Shown here: positions 53,974-62,941 of the stretch, in pieces
How positions within the stretch are numbered: the first letter of the stretch is position 1
Layout: the number at the start of each line of letters is the position of its first letter
Notes under the pieces: model-generated
What the model saw: the letters and a program-made list of their open reading frames with translations, nothing else
Database searches by the model: none
What the model was told of the DNA's origin: nothing
DNA from: Sulfurimonas sp. RIFOXYD12_FULL_33_39
Lineage (GTDB): Bacteria; Campylobacterota; Campylobacteria; Campylobacterales; Sulfurimonadaceae
DNA: 64,000 bases
Assembly (NCBI GenBank): GCA_001829785.1
Contig: MICF01000007.1
Coordinates: 248,001-312,000, forward strand
Direction of reading: 5' to 3'
Position numbers and translations under genes: made by a program

Positions 53974-55686
53974 ATGGGTATTCCTATTTATACTTACGAT
54001 GCTATTATTGTCGGTGCAGGTCTAGCTGGCTGTGCTGCGGCAAGAGAGTTACAAAATGCAGGAAAGAAGGTTGCTGTAATTACCAAACTTCATCCTCTTA
54101 GAAGTCACTCAGGGGCGGCACAAGGTGGTGTAAATGCCGCTTTTAGTGATGCTGATAGCGTAGAGTTACACGAGTTTGACACCGTAAAGGGTAGTGATTA
54201 TTTAGCTGATCAGGATGCTGTTGAATTTATGTGTAAAAACGCTCCTGAAACTATCAGATGGGCTGAGAGAATGGGTGCTGCTTTTAGTAGAACTGCAGAC
54301 GGTAAAATTGCTCAAAGACCTTTTGGCGGACAATCTTCTCCTCGTGCATGTTATGCAAAAGATAGAACGGGATTAACTCTTTTACAAACCATTTATGAAC
54401 AAGCTTTTCGCGTTGGCGTAAAGTTTTGGGATGAGTGGTATGTAGCCGACCTTATCTATAAAGACGGCAAAGTTTCGGGTGTAGTAGCATTTAATATTCG
54501 CGATATGCAAACAGCAATTTTCAATGCAAAATCAGTTATGTTTGCAACGGGCGGATATGCAAGAAGCTATAAAATAAACTCAAATGCACATGCAAATACC
54601 GGCGATGGTTTATCAATAGTCGCTCGTCACGGTCTTCCGTTAGAAGATATGGAGTTTGTTCAGTTTCATCCATCAGGATTATCAGGAAACGGTGTACTTA
54701 TTTCTGAAGCAGCTCGCGGTGAAGGCGGACGTCTTTTCAACTCTTTGGGCGAGAGATTTATGGAGAAATATGCTCCAAACGCGATGGAGCTTGCTTCTCG
54801 CGATGTAGTTAGCCGTGCTATTTTAAATGAGATTCGTGAAGGTCGCGGTGTAGGACCGAGAAAAGATGCAGTGTTTATTGACGTAACACATTTAGGTCGT
54901 GATTTGATTATGGAGAGACTTCCTGAACTTCGTGATTTGGCTATCACTTTCTTAGGTCTTGACATGATAAAAGAGCCTATTCTTATCTCTGCGACTGCTC
55001 ACTACTCTATGGGCGGGATTCCAGTAAATATAGCAGGGAACGTACGTAAAAACAACACTGAGTTTGTTGAAGGTTTCTATGCGGCAGGAGAGTGTTCATG
55101 TGTATCTGTTCACGGAGCAAACCGTCTTGGTGCAAACTCTGTTCTTGAGGCACTTCTTTTTGGTCGTTTTGTCGGTAAAACAATGGTTAAAGAGATTGAT
55201 AATATTTCTCTTCGCCCTGCAACACAAGATGATGCTAAAGTTGCATTAGCGGAGATGGATTTTATCTTAAACAACAACGGAGAAGAAACTATTACCGCTC
55301 TTCGTGAAGAGTTACAACAGTGTATGACTGCAAACGCAGGTGCATTTAGAACAAAAGAGACTCTTGAAATTGCAGTTGCAAAAGTAAAAGAACTTAGAGA
55401 GAGATTTAAACATATACGTATCAAAGACAAATCAAAAGTATTTAATACTGAACTGCAAGAAGCTATCGAGTTTGGTCATATGATTGACTACTCTGCATTT
55501 ATCGTTGAGAGTGCAATTGCTAGAAATGAGAGCCGCGGTGCTCACTTTAGAGAAGATTTTGATACTCGTGATGATGAAAACTTCCTAAAGCATACTATGG
55601 CATATATGGATAAAGATGGCAATATAGAGCTTGATTACATGGATGTCGTACTTGGCAAACATGAACTTAAAGCAAGAAATTACTAA
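53974..55686 (+). CDS. frdA: fumarate reductase / succinate dehydrogenase flavoprotein subunit
   Basis: 570 residues starting MGIPIYTYDAIIVGAGLAGC, with AAGGAAAGCTA before the ATG. FAD-binding GAGLAGCAAA, the covalent-flavin segment RSHSGAAQGGVNAAF (His), the substrate region HPSGLSGNGVLISEAARGEG and GANRLGANSVLEALLFGRFV are typical. There is no twin-arginine signal, unlike periplasmic MfrA of Wolinella and Campylobacter, so it should face the cytoplasm. In autotrophic Campylobacterota such an enzyme can run as fumarate reductase in the reductive TCA cycle. Frd B and E follow at 9-10 nt. Confidence 0.92.
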   Translation: MGIPIYTYDAIIVGAGLAGCAAARELQNAGKKVAVITKLHPLRSHSGAAQGGVNAAFSDADSVELHEFDTVKGSDYLADQDAVEFMCKNAPETIRWAERMGAAFSRTADGKIAQRPFGGQSSPRACYAKDRTGLTLLQTIYEQAFRVGVKFWDEWYVADLIYKDGKVSGVVAFNIRDMQTAIFNAKSVMFATGGYARSYKINSNAHANTGDGLSIVARHGLPLEDMEFVQFHPSGLSGNGVLISEAARGEGGRLFNSLGERFMEKYAPNAMELASRDVVSRAILNEIREGRGVGPRKDAVFIDVTHLGRDLIMERLPELRDLAITFLGLDMIKEPILISATAHYSMGGIPVNIAGNVRKNNTEFVEGFYAAGECSCVSVHGANRLGANSVLEALLFGRFVGKTMVKEIDNISLRPATQDDAKVALAEMDFILNNNGEETITALREELQQCMTANAGAFRTKETLEIAVAKVKELRERFKHIRIKDKSKVFNTELQEAIEFGHMIDYSAFIVESAIARNESRGAHFREDFDTRDDENFLKHTMAYMDKDGNIELDYMDVVLGKHELKARNY

Positions 55687-55695
55687 GGAGAGGTT

Positions 55696-56673
55696 ATGAG
55701 TACAAATAAAATTACTACACAAAAAGTAAACTTCAAGGTATTTCGCTTTAATGCAGACGAGGATTACCTTCCATACTATGAAAATTACAGTATGGATGTA
55801 ACTTCCGAAGAGGTTGTTTTAGATATATTAAACCGCATAAAATGGGATCATGACGGTAGTTTTTCATACCGTCGCAGCTGCCGCCACGGTATATGCGGGG
55901 CTTGTGCCATCAAAGTAAACGGACGCTCTACTCTTGCCTGTAAAGAGAGTATGTCAACCATGATTGAGTACTTTGGGAACGACCTTACGATTGAACCGCT
56001 CAGCACTAAAAGAGCCGTAAAAGATATGATTATCGATAAAGCTGACTTTTGGGAGAAACATGCAAGCGTAACTCCTTATCTTGTTGCAGATATCGATGAA
56101 GCACCTACTTGTGAAAATCTTGTCTCTCCTCATAATGCAGAAGAGCTAAACGAGGCAGACTTGTGTATTCAGTGCGGAGCATGTCACTATGCCTGTCCTG
56201 CAGTTGAGATAAACAGCGACTTCTTTGGTCCTGCGGCTTTTGTAGCAGCTTATCGTTTTGAATCTGATGTTCGTGATAGCGATGCAAACAGACTTATACA
56301 TGTAAATGAAGAAAAACAAGGTGTTTGGGACTGTGTAAAATGTTTTGAGTGTGCAGAAGTTTGTCCAAAAGAGATAAACCCGATTGATAAAATCACAAAA
56401 CTGCATCAGATGGCATTTAAAAAAGGTGTTGCGAAAAACAATGTTGCAACACGCCACGCAGTAGGTTTCTTACACTCTATCAAAAAACACGGTGTTCTTG
56501 ATGAAGGCGGTTTAGTTCTTTACTCTGAGGGTCTCTCAATAGTAAAACATGTTCCTGTTGCGCTTCAAATGTTTAGAAAAGGCAAAATAATTATGCCTTG
56601 GAATATGCCAAAATCAGACAATTTGGATGAGATTCAAAAACTTATCAAATCATCATCAACCGTAAAGTTCTAG
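55696..56673 (+). CDS. frdB: fumarate reductase / succinate dehydrogenase iron-sulfur subunit
   Basis: 325 residues. The 2Fe-2S centre has CRHGICGACAIKVNGRSTLAC (residues ~61-82, quoted in part). The 4Fe-4S and third centre have CIQCGACHYACPAVEI and CVKCFECAEVCPKEINP. The spacing CxxC-FxCxxVCP allows a second 4Fe-4S in place of 3Fe-4S, as in the SdhABE type. AAGGAGAGGTT precedes the ATG. Longer than usual FrdB (~240 aa), with an extra C-terminal region. Confidence 0.93.
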   Translation: MSTNKITTQKVNFKVFRFNADEDYLPYYENYSMDVTSEEVVLDILNRIKWDHDGSFSYRRSCRHGICGACAIKVNGRSTLACKESMSTMIEYFGNDLTIEPLSTKRAVKDMIIDKADFWEKHASVTPYLVADIDEAPTCENLVSPHNAEELNEADLCIQCGACHYACPAVEINSDFFGPAAFVAAYRFESDVRDSDANRLIHVNEEKQGVWDCVKCFECAEVCPKEINPIDKITKLHQMAFKKGVAKNNVATRHAVGFLHSIKKHGVLDEGGLVLYSEGLSIVKHVPVALQMFRKGKIIMPWNMPKSDNLDEIQKLIKSSSTVKF

Positions 56674-56683
56674 GAGTAGTTAA

Positions 56684-57565
56684 ATGAAAAAATTAAAATA
56701 TGCACTTTTTACAGGCTGTACCGCAAAACAGAGTACGCCTGAGCAGATGATGTCAACTCTGGCAGTTGCTAGAAAACTTAACATTGAACTAATAGAATTA
56801 ACTGAAGCTTCTTGCTGTGGAGCTTCGCATCTACAAGATTATGATGATTTTTTATCTCTTGTGTTAAATGCTAGAAATATCGCTTATGCCGAAAAACACG
56901 GTTTAACTATGGTTACCATCTGTAATACATGTCAGTTAAATACTGCTATGACAAAACATAGACTGGACAAAGATTCTGCTCTTAAAGAAAAAGTTAATGA
57001 AAAGCTTAGAGAAGTGGGTCTTGAGTACAAAGGTACTTCAAACATTATCCACTTTTTATATGCTATCATCGATGATTTTGGACTAGATAAAATCAAAGAG
57101 ATGGTTGTAAAACCTCTAAGCCAGTTCAATATAGCTCCTTTTTACGGTTGTCATAACATCCGCCCATCAGAGCTTCATGACGAGTCTCACAAACAAAAAG
57201 AGAACCCTTACAATCCTACTTCACTTGATGATTTGATTATCGCTTGCGGCGGGATGAATGTTAACTATGAAGAGAAAAATAAATGCTGCGGTTTCCACGT
57301 AGAGCTTCAAGCTCCTCACACTGCGGCAGTTCTTACGGGAAATGCCATCGCAGGAGCAACGGATAACAATGCCGACATGATGGTAACTCCATGTCCTCTT
57401 TGTCATCTAAAACTTGACACGCAAACAAAACACGCTTCAGAAGCGATAGGCAGAGAAGTTTCTCTTCCTGTTCTTCACATGCAACAAATGGTAGGACTTG
57501 CTCTTGGATGTACTCCGGCAGAGCTTGGTCTAAAACACCATGTTACTGAGGTTAATTTTATCTAA
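56684..57565 (+). CDS. frdE: CCG-domain subunit E of fumarate reductase
   Basis: 293 residues, heterodisulfide-reductase-B-like. Two CCG motifs are visible: EASCCGASHLQDYD (with further CNTC in MVTICNTCQLNTAM) and NKCCGFHVELQAPH with TPCPLCHLKLDTQTK. These bind an unusual 4Fe-4S cluster. In SdhABE or MfrABE enzymes subunit E replaces the haem-bearing membrane anchor and links to menaquinone type electron carriers. It closes the operon, 10 nt behind frdB, with a strong terminator. Confidence 0.9.
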   Translation: MKKLKYALFTGCTAKQSTPEQMMSTLAVARKLNIELIELTEASCCGASHLQDYDDFLSLVLNARNIAYAEKHGLTMVTICNTCQLNTAMTKHRLDKDSALKEKVNEKLREVGLEYKGTSNIIHFLYAIIDDFGLDKIKEMVVKPLSQFNIAPFYGCHNIRPSELHDESHKQKENPYNPTSLDDLIIACGGMNVNYEEKNKCCGFHVELQAPHTAAVLTGNAIAGATDNNADMMVTPCPLCHLKLDTQTKHASEAIGREVSLPVLHMQQMVGLALGCTPAELGLKHHVTEVNFI

Positions 57566-57570
57566 AACCT

Positions 57571-57597
57571 AAAAACAGAGAGCTTCTCTCTGTTTTT
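57571..57597 (+). terminator. frdABE terminator
   Basis: Twelve-base arms AAAAACAGAGAG and CTCTCTGTTTTT flank a CTT loop and end in T5, 5 nt after the frdE stop. It also lies just outside the converging integrase stop. Confidence 0.85.
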
Positions 57598-57600
57598 CTT

Positions 57601-58589
57601 CTACATGTCTAAAGGGCTTACAACCCTGCTCTTATTTAGCTCTGCAACTACATGTGTATAGATCATCGTAGTTTCAACGCTCTTATGACCTAGCAACTCT
57701 TGAATACTTCTCAAATCAATTCCTGCTTGTAACAAATGAGTTGCATAGCTGTGCCTAAATATATGTGAAGTTACTCGCTTGTTTAGATTTGCTTTTTGGG
57801 AAGCCTCTTTTATATTACGCCCTAATGTTTGTGGATGAACATGATGTCGCCTTCTCTCTTTAGTTCTTGGGTCAACTGAAATATTTTTCATAGGAAATAA
57901 AAACTGCCATTTTGTTTCATACTTCGATTTTGGATATTTTTTCTCCAATGCGTGCGGTATATAAACACTTCCGTATCCATTTTCTAAATCTTGTTTATGT
58001 AAAGTAGTAACAATTTCAACTTGCTCTAAAAGTTTAGTTTTAAGCTTTTGCGGTAACGGAACAGTTCTGTCTTTTAATGATTTAGAATCCCAAATATAGA
58101 TTTTGTTAAAACCGAAGTCTATATCTTTTATTCTCAAGCTCAAAGCTTCATTCATTCTAAGTCCACAGCCATACATCAAATGCACTAGAAGAGTGTACTC
58201 TATTGACACATTTTGTAAAACACTTCTAACTTCATCTTTTGTTAAAACAACAGGTATATGTTTTCGCTCTTTGGCACGAAGAGCTTGAATATTCCATTGG
58301 CTTATATCTACTCCTAAAACTTCTTTGTATAAAAATAGTATCGCACTAAAAGCTTGGTTTTGCGTAGTTGGTGAAACTCTGTCTTTTGTAGCTAACTTTG
58401 TTAAGTATGATTCTATTTCTATTTTACCCATCTCTATAGGGTGCTTTTTGTTATGAAAAAATATATAGTGCTTTATCCAGTGCACATAAGTTCTCTACCC
58501 TCAAGGGGCACCTCGTCAGTTGAATAACTATAATGCTTAAACCTAATTTTGTCACGAACTAAATCTAAAAGTTTCTTTTTTACTTGCAT
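57601..58589 (-). pseudogene. intI: integron integrase, broken by a 20-bp insertion near its start
   Basis: The main frame (294 codons, 58485 down to 57601) is a tyrosine recombinase. Catalytic residues: Arg in YGCGLRMNEALSLR, HIFRHSYATHLLQAG, and Tyr in TTMIYTHVV. The IntI-specific insert RRRHHVHPQTLGRNIKEASQ (near residue 207) and the ending RVVSPLDM mark an integron integrase and not XerCD. Upstream an ATG at 58589, after AAAGGGG, begins MQVKKKLLDLVRDKIRFKHY and continues SYST before a shift of frame. Removing 58496-58515 (20 bp) rejoins STERTYVHWIKHY to the main frame and gives 322 residues, the usual IntI length. With the insertion the first frame stops after about 34 codons. Translation from the GTG at 58485 would lack the N-terminal helix. 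Confidence 0.85.
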
Positions 58590-58849
58590 GTTATCCCCTT
58601 TGTTTAAGCTACATCGTGTTTGTTATGTAGTTTTTTCAACAATTAACAAACACTTTTGTATGTTATTTCTCTATATGGCATTTAACACACACTAAATATT
58701 TAAGAATACTATGTATTTTTTCTCTTAAAGTTAAAAAATATTGCAATTTGTCATATTTTTCATCAAGTTTTAATAATTAACACACATTTAACATGTAAGT
58801 TATTTTTGTTTTTTTAAGTTAAAGCGTATATAATGTGTTTGAATAAATA
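58590..58849. other. attI region
   Basis: The 260 bp between integrase and first cassette boundary are very AT-rich. They hold TTAACACACA twice (58682-58691 and 58777-58786), and AATTAACAAACAC near 58641. Such direct repeats are where integrase-binding sites of attI would be expected. The recombination point is probably the GTT at 58850. Nothing codes here. Confidence 0.45.
58806..58834 (+). promoter_or_regulatory. possible cassette promoter Pc
   Basis: TTGTTT (58806-58811), a 17-bp spacer and TATAAT (58829-58834) point into the cassette array, 16 bp before the putative boundary at 58850. This is the place and direction expected for an integron Pc promoter. Confidence 0.5.
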
Positions 58850-59030
58850 GTTATCGCCTCGCCTGCGGCGAGACGATAACGGCAGTGCTGAGCGAGTTCT
58901 TGTTACCCTTACCTTCGGCTTCGGATAACAAGTCGCTGGAGCGAACACTCTCTTCACTCTTCCGATAAGTCTAACGAAAGCTACGCTTTCTTATACTTAT
59001 CTTTGAGTTTCGCTCAGCACTGCCGTTACA
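58850..59030. repeat. compound of nested inverted repeats before the first cassette gene
   Basis: Hairpin A: 58850-58863 pairs with 58867-58880 (13 of 14) around TGC. An outer inverted repeat TAACGGCAGTGCTGAGCGA at 58877-58895 is repeated exactly in reverse at 59010-59028. Inside it are hairpin B (CTTGTTA 58899-58905 / TAACAAG 58926-58932) and hairpin C (58964-59001, arms GATAAGT...GAAAGC / GCTTTC...CTTATC with a TAC loop). Together it looks like a long attC-like site (outer repeat ~152 bp) with a short hairpin at the cassette edge. The GC content stands out from the surroundings. Confidence 0.6.
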
Positions 59031-59044
59031 CTAAAGGACAATAC

Positions 59045-62000
59045 TTGGGAATCTCGATACTTCAATTAAGTGATCTTCATTTTATAAAAGAAAACAACTC
59101 TGTTTTTATGAAAATAGACAAAATTTTTGATGCTATTAAAAATGAAATTGACAATAGCTCTCATTTGTTTATAGTTTTTACTGGCGATATAGCTTTTTCA
59201 GGTCAAAAAAGTGAATATGATGAAGCTAAAAAGTTTATTGATATACTGGTTACCAAAATAACTCAATACAAACAAAATATCGGTATAGAATCTATATTCA
59301 CGCCCGGAAATCATGATTGTGATTTTAGTGATAATCAGGAAGTGCGAAATATCATAATTGATAATATCGTTGCAGGTAAAACAAAAATTACTGAGGAACT
59401 TATTTCAACTTGTGCAAATGCGCAAAAGGAATATTTTTCATTTGTTGAGCAATATACTTCAAAAGCGAATATCGAAGTTGAAATTTCTAATACAATATTC
59501 ACGAGATATAGCTACAACATTGGTAACTTTAAACTTGCGTTTAATTCATATAATCTAGCTTGGGTATCTAAGAAAAATGAATCTCAATCAGAAATAGTCT
59601 ATCCCACAACTATGCTAGAAAAATCTGAGCTTATGAATAAAGATTATGATTTAACAATTTCTTTATTCCATCATCCATTACATTGGTTGGAGCATCAAAA
59701 TATGCGCCAGTTTAAGGAATTGATTAATTCAACGTCTAACATTGTTTTATCGGGTCATGAGCATACACATAGTGCAAAAAAAGAATCTAAAATAAATAAT
59801 GAGGAACACATTGAATATATTGAATCTGGTGTATTGCAAGATTCACATAATCCAGACAATAGTAATTTTAATTTAATTAATATAAATTTAGAAGATAGTC
59901 GACAAGATATTTTTGAATTTACTTGGAATAAAAGTCTATATGAGAAACATGATACATACAATGATATCGAGCTTCCATTCAAGAAAAAATCAATATATCA
60001 ATTGAAAGAGACTTATAGAAATAAAATCAATACTATGGGATTGAAAGTTTCACATCCTACTAAAGAAAATATGACACTTGAAGATATTTTTATTTATCAA
60101 GACTTGTCTGCAGTAAACAATAATAAAAAGAATCAAAGCATCTTATTAGAATACAATTCTAAACAATTAAAAAACTTACATGAGATTGGACATACAATTA
60201 TTTATGGCGCCGAAACTTCTGGAAAAACATCATTAATACGGATATTACAATTAAAATACAAAAGAGATGGTTTAGTTCCAGTTGTTATTGATGGTAAAGA
60301 TATTAAAAGTAATGACTTTCAGTCTACTAAAATAAAAACACTAATTCTTAAAGCATTTAAGTCGCAATATGAGAATGATCATAAAACTATTTCTACATTT
60401 GAGCAGTTAGACAAGGATCAGGTTTTATTACTGATTGATGATTTTCAGGATGTGTCATTAAATACTGAATACAAATCAGAGTTCATAACGAACTTGCTAA
60501 AACTCCAATACAAAAATGTAATATTCTTTGCTCATGAATCGTTACTTCTTGAAGCCACGACTGAAAGTTTTTTAGCTGAATCATTAGTTGATTTTAAACA
60601 TTTTCAACTTTTAGAACTTGGGCATAAACTTAGAGAAGAAATGATAAGAAAATGGATTTCTTTAGGCAGAGAAACAGATGTTGAGTATAAAGATTTGATT
60701 TTTATGTCAAGAGAAAAGTCGAAATCAATTAATACAACTATAGGCTATAACATTGTTCCTGCATATCCAATTTACATCTTAACATTGCTTCAAGCACTAG
60801 AAGTCAATGATAGTCATATGCTTGAAAAAAGTTCTTATGGTCATTATTATCATTTCTTAATCATGCAATACCTTAATACAGATACACCAATGAAAGTTAA
60901 GGATATAAATACAATTTTCAAATACACCTCTACGCTCGCATTTGAGTGTATAAAACATAAAAAACATACATTTACATATCAAGATCTCATTGCATTTGAT
61001 AGAGCATATTGTTTAGAGAAAAAATTTGAACCCACATTTAATATTATTGATAAACTGCTAAAGTCAAATATCATTTCTGAGTATGAAGAAGAATATAGAT
61101 TTTCTCATAATTATCTTTACTATTACTTCGTTGCTCAATATTTTTCTGACAATATAAATAGTCATGAAGTTAAAACTGTTATTGAAAAGATGTGTAAACG
61201 TTTATATCGTACTGAATTCGCAAATATAATAATTTTTTTAATGCATCATTCCTCACAAATTTTTATTCTTGACTTGTTAATAAAAGAAACGAAAGAAATT
61301 TTCAAAGAAATATCCGAATTTTCATTTGCTCCAGAAGAACTGTACAACATAAATAGTTCAATAAAAGCAGATCGATTAAAATTAAAAAATAGAACATTGG
61401 AGGAGACAAGAGAAATAGAATTAGACAGAGAAGAAACAGCACATAATATATCTGCTCATAATCATAAAAATGACAGAGATGAAGCAGACTATAATGAAGA
61501 TATTCAAGAACTGAATACATTCTCTAAACTCAATCTAGCTTTTAAAATGATTGAAATATTAGGCGAAATAATAAAAAACTATTCTGGGTCATTAGATGGT
61601 TATATAAAACTGTCTCTTATTCAGGAAGTATATAGTGTCGGGCTGAGATCACAAAAATCGCTGATTGAATTCATTGAGAACAATCACGATTTACTGTTGA
61701 AAGAAATAAAAGAAGTTATTGAAAAAAAACACTATGTTACTGAAGATAAAAAAAGCGAAGCGGCTGCTAATATGATTTTTGGAATGGTCTCATCTATATC
61801 TACTGGTTTAATCAAAAAAATTGCAAAAGCAGTTGCTTCCCAAGATTTAAAACTAATATATACTGAACTTCTTGAAAGTGACAAAAACAATATAGCTAAA
61901 CAGCTAATTACCCAAGCTATAGCCCTAGATTTTCGTAATGGACTAAAAAGCAAAGATATTGAAGATATTCATAAAAGCTTGGTACGTGAAAATAACAGAA

Positions 62001-62146
62001 TAGCTGCTTCAACATTAAAAAGATTGGTTTTGGAACATCTTTATATGTTCGATATAGAACATAGTAAAAAACAATCAATATGTGAAAAACTGGATATTAC
62101 TACTGATAATTCAAAGACTGAAATGGTTAAACAGTTAAAAAGATAA
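59045..62146 (+). CDS. metallophosphoesterase fused to a STAND/NACHT-like NTPase
   Basis: 1,033 residues from a TTG at 59045 preceded by AAAGGACAA; the further upstream TTG at 59003 lies in an inverted repeat and is unlikely. The N-terminal calcineurin-like phosphoesterase (residues 1-~270) shows all blocks: LQLSDLHF (Asp10, His12), FTGDIAFSG (Asp48), TPGNHDCDF (Asn89, His90), LFHHPLHW (~210) and LSGHEHTH (~237-242). After a linker, a P-loop IIYGAETSGKTSLIRILQ (~388-396) and Walker B VLLLIDDFQDV (~460) define a STAND-like NTPase. A helical part (700-1,033) has a highly charged segment with many Glu and His around 790-830. No membrane helix or signal is evident. As a cassette gene it ends 5 nt before an attC. 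Anti-phage or other conflict function is inferred, not shown. Confidence 0.85.
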   Translation: MGISILQLSDLHFIKENNSVFMKIDKIFDAIKNEIDNSSHLFIVFTGDIAFSGQKSEYDEAKKFIDILVTKITQYKQNIGIESIFTPGNHDCDFSDNQEVRNIIIDNIVAGKTKITEELISTCANAQKEYFSFVEQYTSKANIEVEISNTIFTRYSYNIGNFKLAFNSYNLAWVSKKNESQSEIVYPTTMLEKSELMNKDYDLTISLFHHPLHWLEHQNMRQFKELINSTSNIVLSGHEHTHSAKKESKINNEEHIEYIESGVLQDSHNPDNSNFNLININLEDSRQDIFEFTWNKSLYEKHDTYNDIELPFKKKSIYQLKETYRNKINTMGLKVSHPTKENMTLEDIFIYQDLSAVNNNKKNQSILLEYNSKQLKNLHEIGHTIIYGAETSGKTSLIRILQLKYKRDGLVPVVIDGKDIKSNDFQSTKIKTLILKAFKSQYENDHKTISTFEQLDKDQVLLLIDDFQDVSLNTEYKSEFITNLLKLQYKNVIFFAHESLLLEATTESFLAESLVDFKHFQLLELGHKLREEMIRKWISLGRETDVEYKDLIFMSREKSKSINTTIGYNIVPAYPIYILTLLQALEVNDSHMLEKSSYGHYYHFLIMQYLNTDTPMKVKDINTIFKYTSTLAFECIKHKKHTFTYQDLIAFDRAYCLEKKFEPTFNIIDKLLKSNIISEYEEEYRFSHNYLYYYFVAQYFSDNINSHEVKTVIEKMCKRLYRTEFANIIIFLMHHSSQIFILDLLIKETKEIFKEISEFSFAPEELYNINSSIKADRLKLKNRTLEETREIELDREETAHNISAHNHKNDRDEADYNEDIQELNTFSKLNLAFKMIEILGEIIKNYSGSLDGYIKLSLIQEVYSVGLRSQKSLIEFIENNHDLLLKEIKEVIEKKHYVTEDKKSEAAANMIFGMVSSISTGLIKKIAKAVASQDLKLIYTELLESDKNNIAKQLITQAIALDFRNGLKSKDIEDIHKSLVRENNRIAASTLKRLVLEHLYMFDIEHSKKQSICEKLDITTDNSKTEMVKQLKR

Positions 62147-62151
62147 AAATC

Positions 62152-62206
62152 ATGTAACAAAACCTAGCACCGAACAGAAAACTGTCGGTGAAGTCAACCG
62201 TTAGAT
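62152..62206 (+). repeat. attC recombination site 1 (55 bp)
   Basis: R'' ATGTAAC (62152-62158) and R' GTTAGAT (62200-62206) bound the site. The stem CACCGAACAG (62168-62177) pairs with CTGTCGGTG (62182-62190) with one extra A, the kind of extrahelical base by which integrases choose the strand; AAAA is the loop. It begins 5 nt after the phosphoesterase gene. Confidence 0.8.
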
Positions 62207-62221
62207 TACAATGGAACACTA

Positions 62222-62941
62222 ATGAATACTTTAAATAAAATAAATGATTTTGATACTAAGCAAAAACTTTGGAGATATCTTAAGCCTGATAGATTGATTG
62301 ATATAATAAACAAAAAAGAAATTTATTTTTCATCTGCAACACAATTTACAGATGACCCTTATGAAGGTGCAATTGCTATAAAACCTCAAGGAACGGAAAT
62401 TCAACAAGATAACAATTTTGAACATGCTTTTGCTGAACTTAGAAGATTAACAAAAATTACATGTTGGCATATGTCAGATTGTGAAAATGATGCAATGTGG
62501 AAGTTATATGCAGACTCAAAAAAAGGGTTCGCAATAACAACTACCATTGAGACACTCATAGAATCATTAGAACCATATAAAATAGAGCCTAGCTATGAAA
62601 GTGAAACTTTACATGTAGGTAAAATTCAATATATTGATCTTATGAAAGACAAAGTGAGCACGAATATGCTTGAAAGATTTTTTTATAAGCATAATGCTTT
62701 TTCATGGGAAAATGAATTTAGGCTTGCAATATCTTTAAGGATGGCAGAAGAGTTTGGTATTTCAGTTCCAGAACATGGTATTTTAGTGAAAGTCAATCCC
62801 ACAATTTTGATAAATAATATATATCTTGGTCCATCAATTGATGAGCATGATAGAAAAAAAATATTAAATGTATGTGAAGAACATGGTATTACAGATAAAA
62901 TTAAAATCAGCAGTTTATTGGGAAATCCAATATATAGTTAA
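62222..62941 (+). CDS. DUF2971-family protein
   Basis: 239 residues. The N-terminus LWRYLKPDRLIDIINKKEIY, then FSSATQFTDDPYEGAIAI, ITCWHMSDCENDAMWKLYAD and WENEFRLAISLRM form the DUF2971 pattern (W-RF--------IL----L--S----FNDP-E; C-S----N-MW--YA; K---W--E-E-R). Function unknown; the family is common in accessory and defence-type regions. It forms a cassette by itself. The ATG at 62222 follows GGAACACTA, and the last base of its stop is the first base of the next attC. Confidence 0.8.
   Translation: MNTLNKINDFDTKQKLWRYLKPDRLIDIINKKEIYFSSATQFTDDPYEGAIAIKPQGTEIQQDNNFEHAFAELRRLTKITCWHMSDCENDAMWKLYADSKKGFAITTTIETLIESLEPYKIEPSYESETLHVGKIQYIDLMKDKVSTNMLERFFYKHNAFSWENEFRLAISLRMAEEFGISVPEHGILVKVNPTILINNIYLGPSIDEHDRKKILNVCEEHGITDKIKISSLLGNPIYS

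Noticed and set aside
57571..57597. Hairpin after frdE as an attC site
   Set aside because: It has no R'/R'' boxes, lies outside the integron side of the integrase, and has a T-run: it is a terminator.
59003..59044. TTG at 59003 as the start of the phosphoesterase gene
   Set aside because: The added 14 residues are coded by the inverted repeat arm, and the phosphoesterase core begins right after the TTG at 59045, which has AAAGGA before it.
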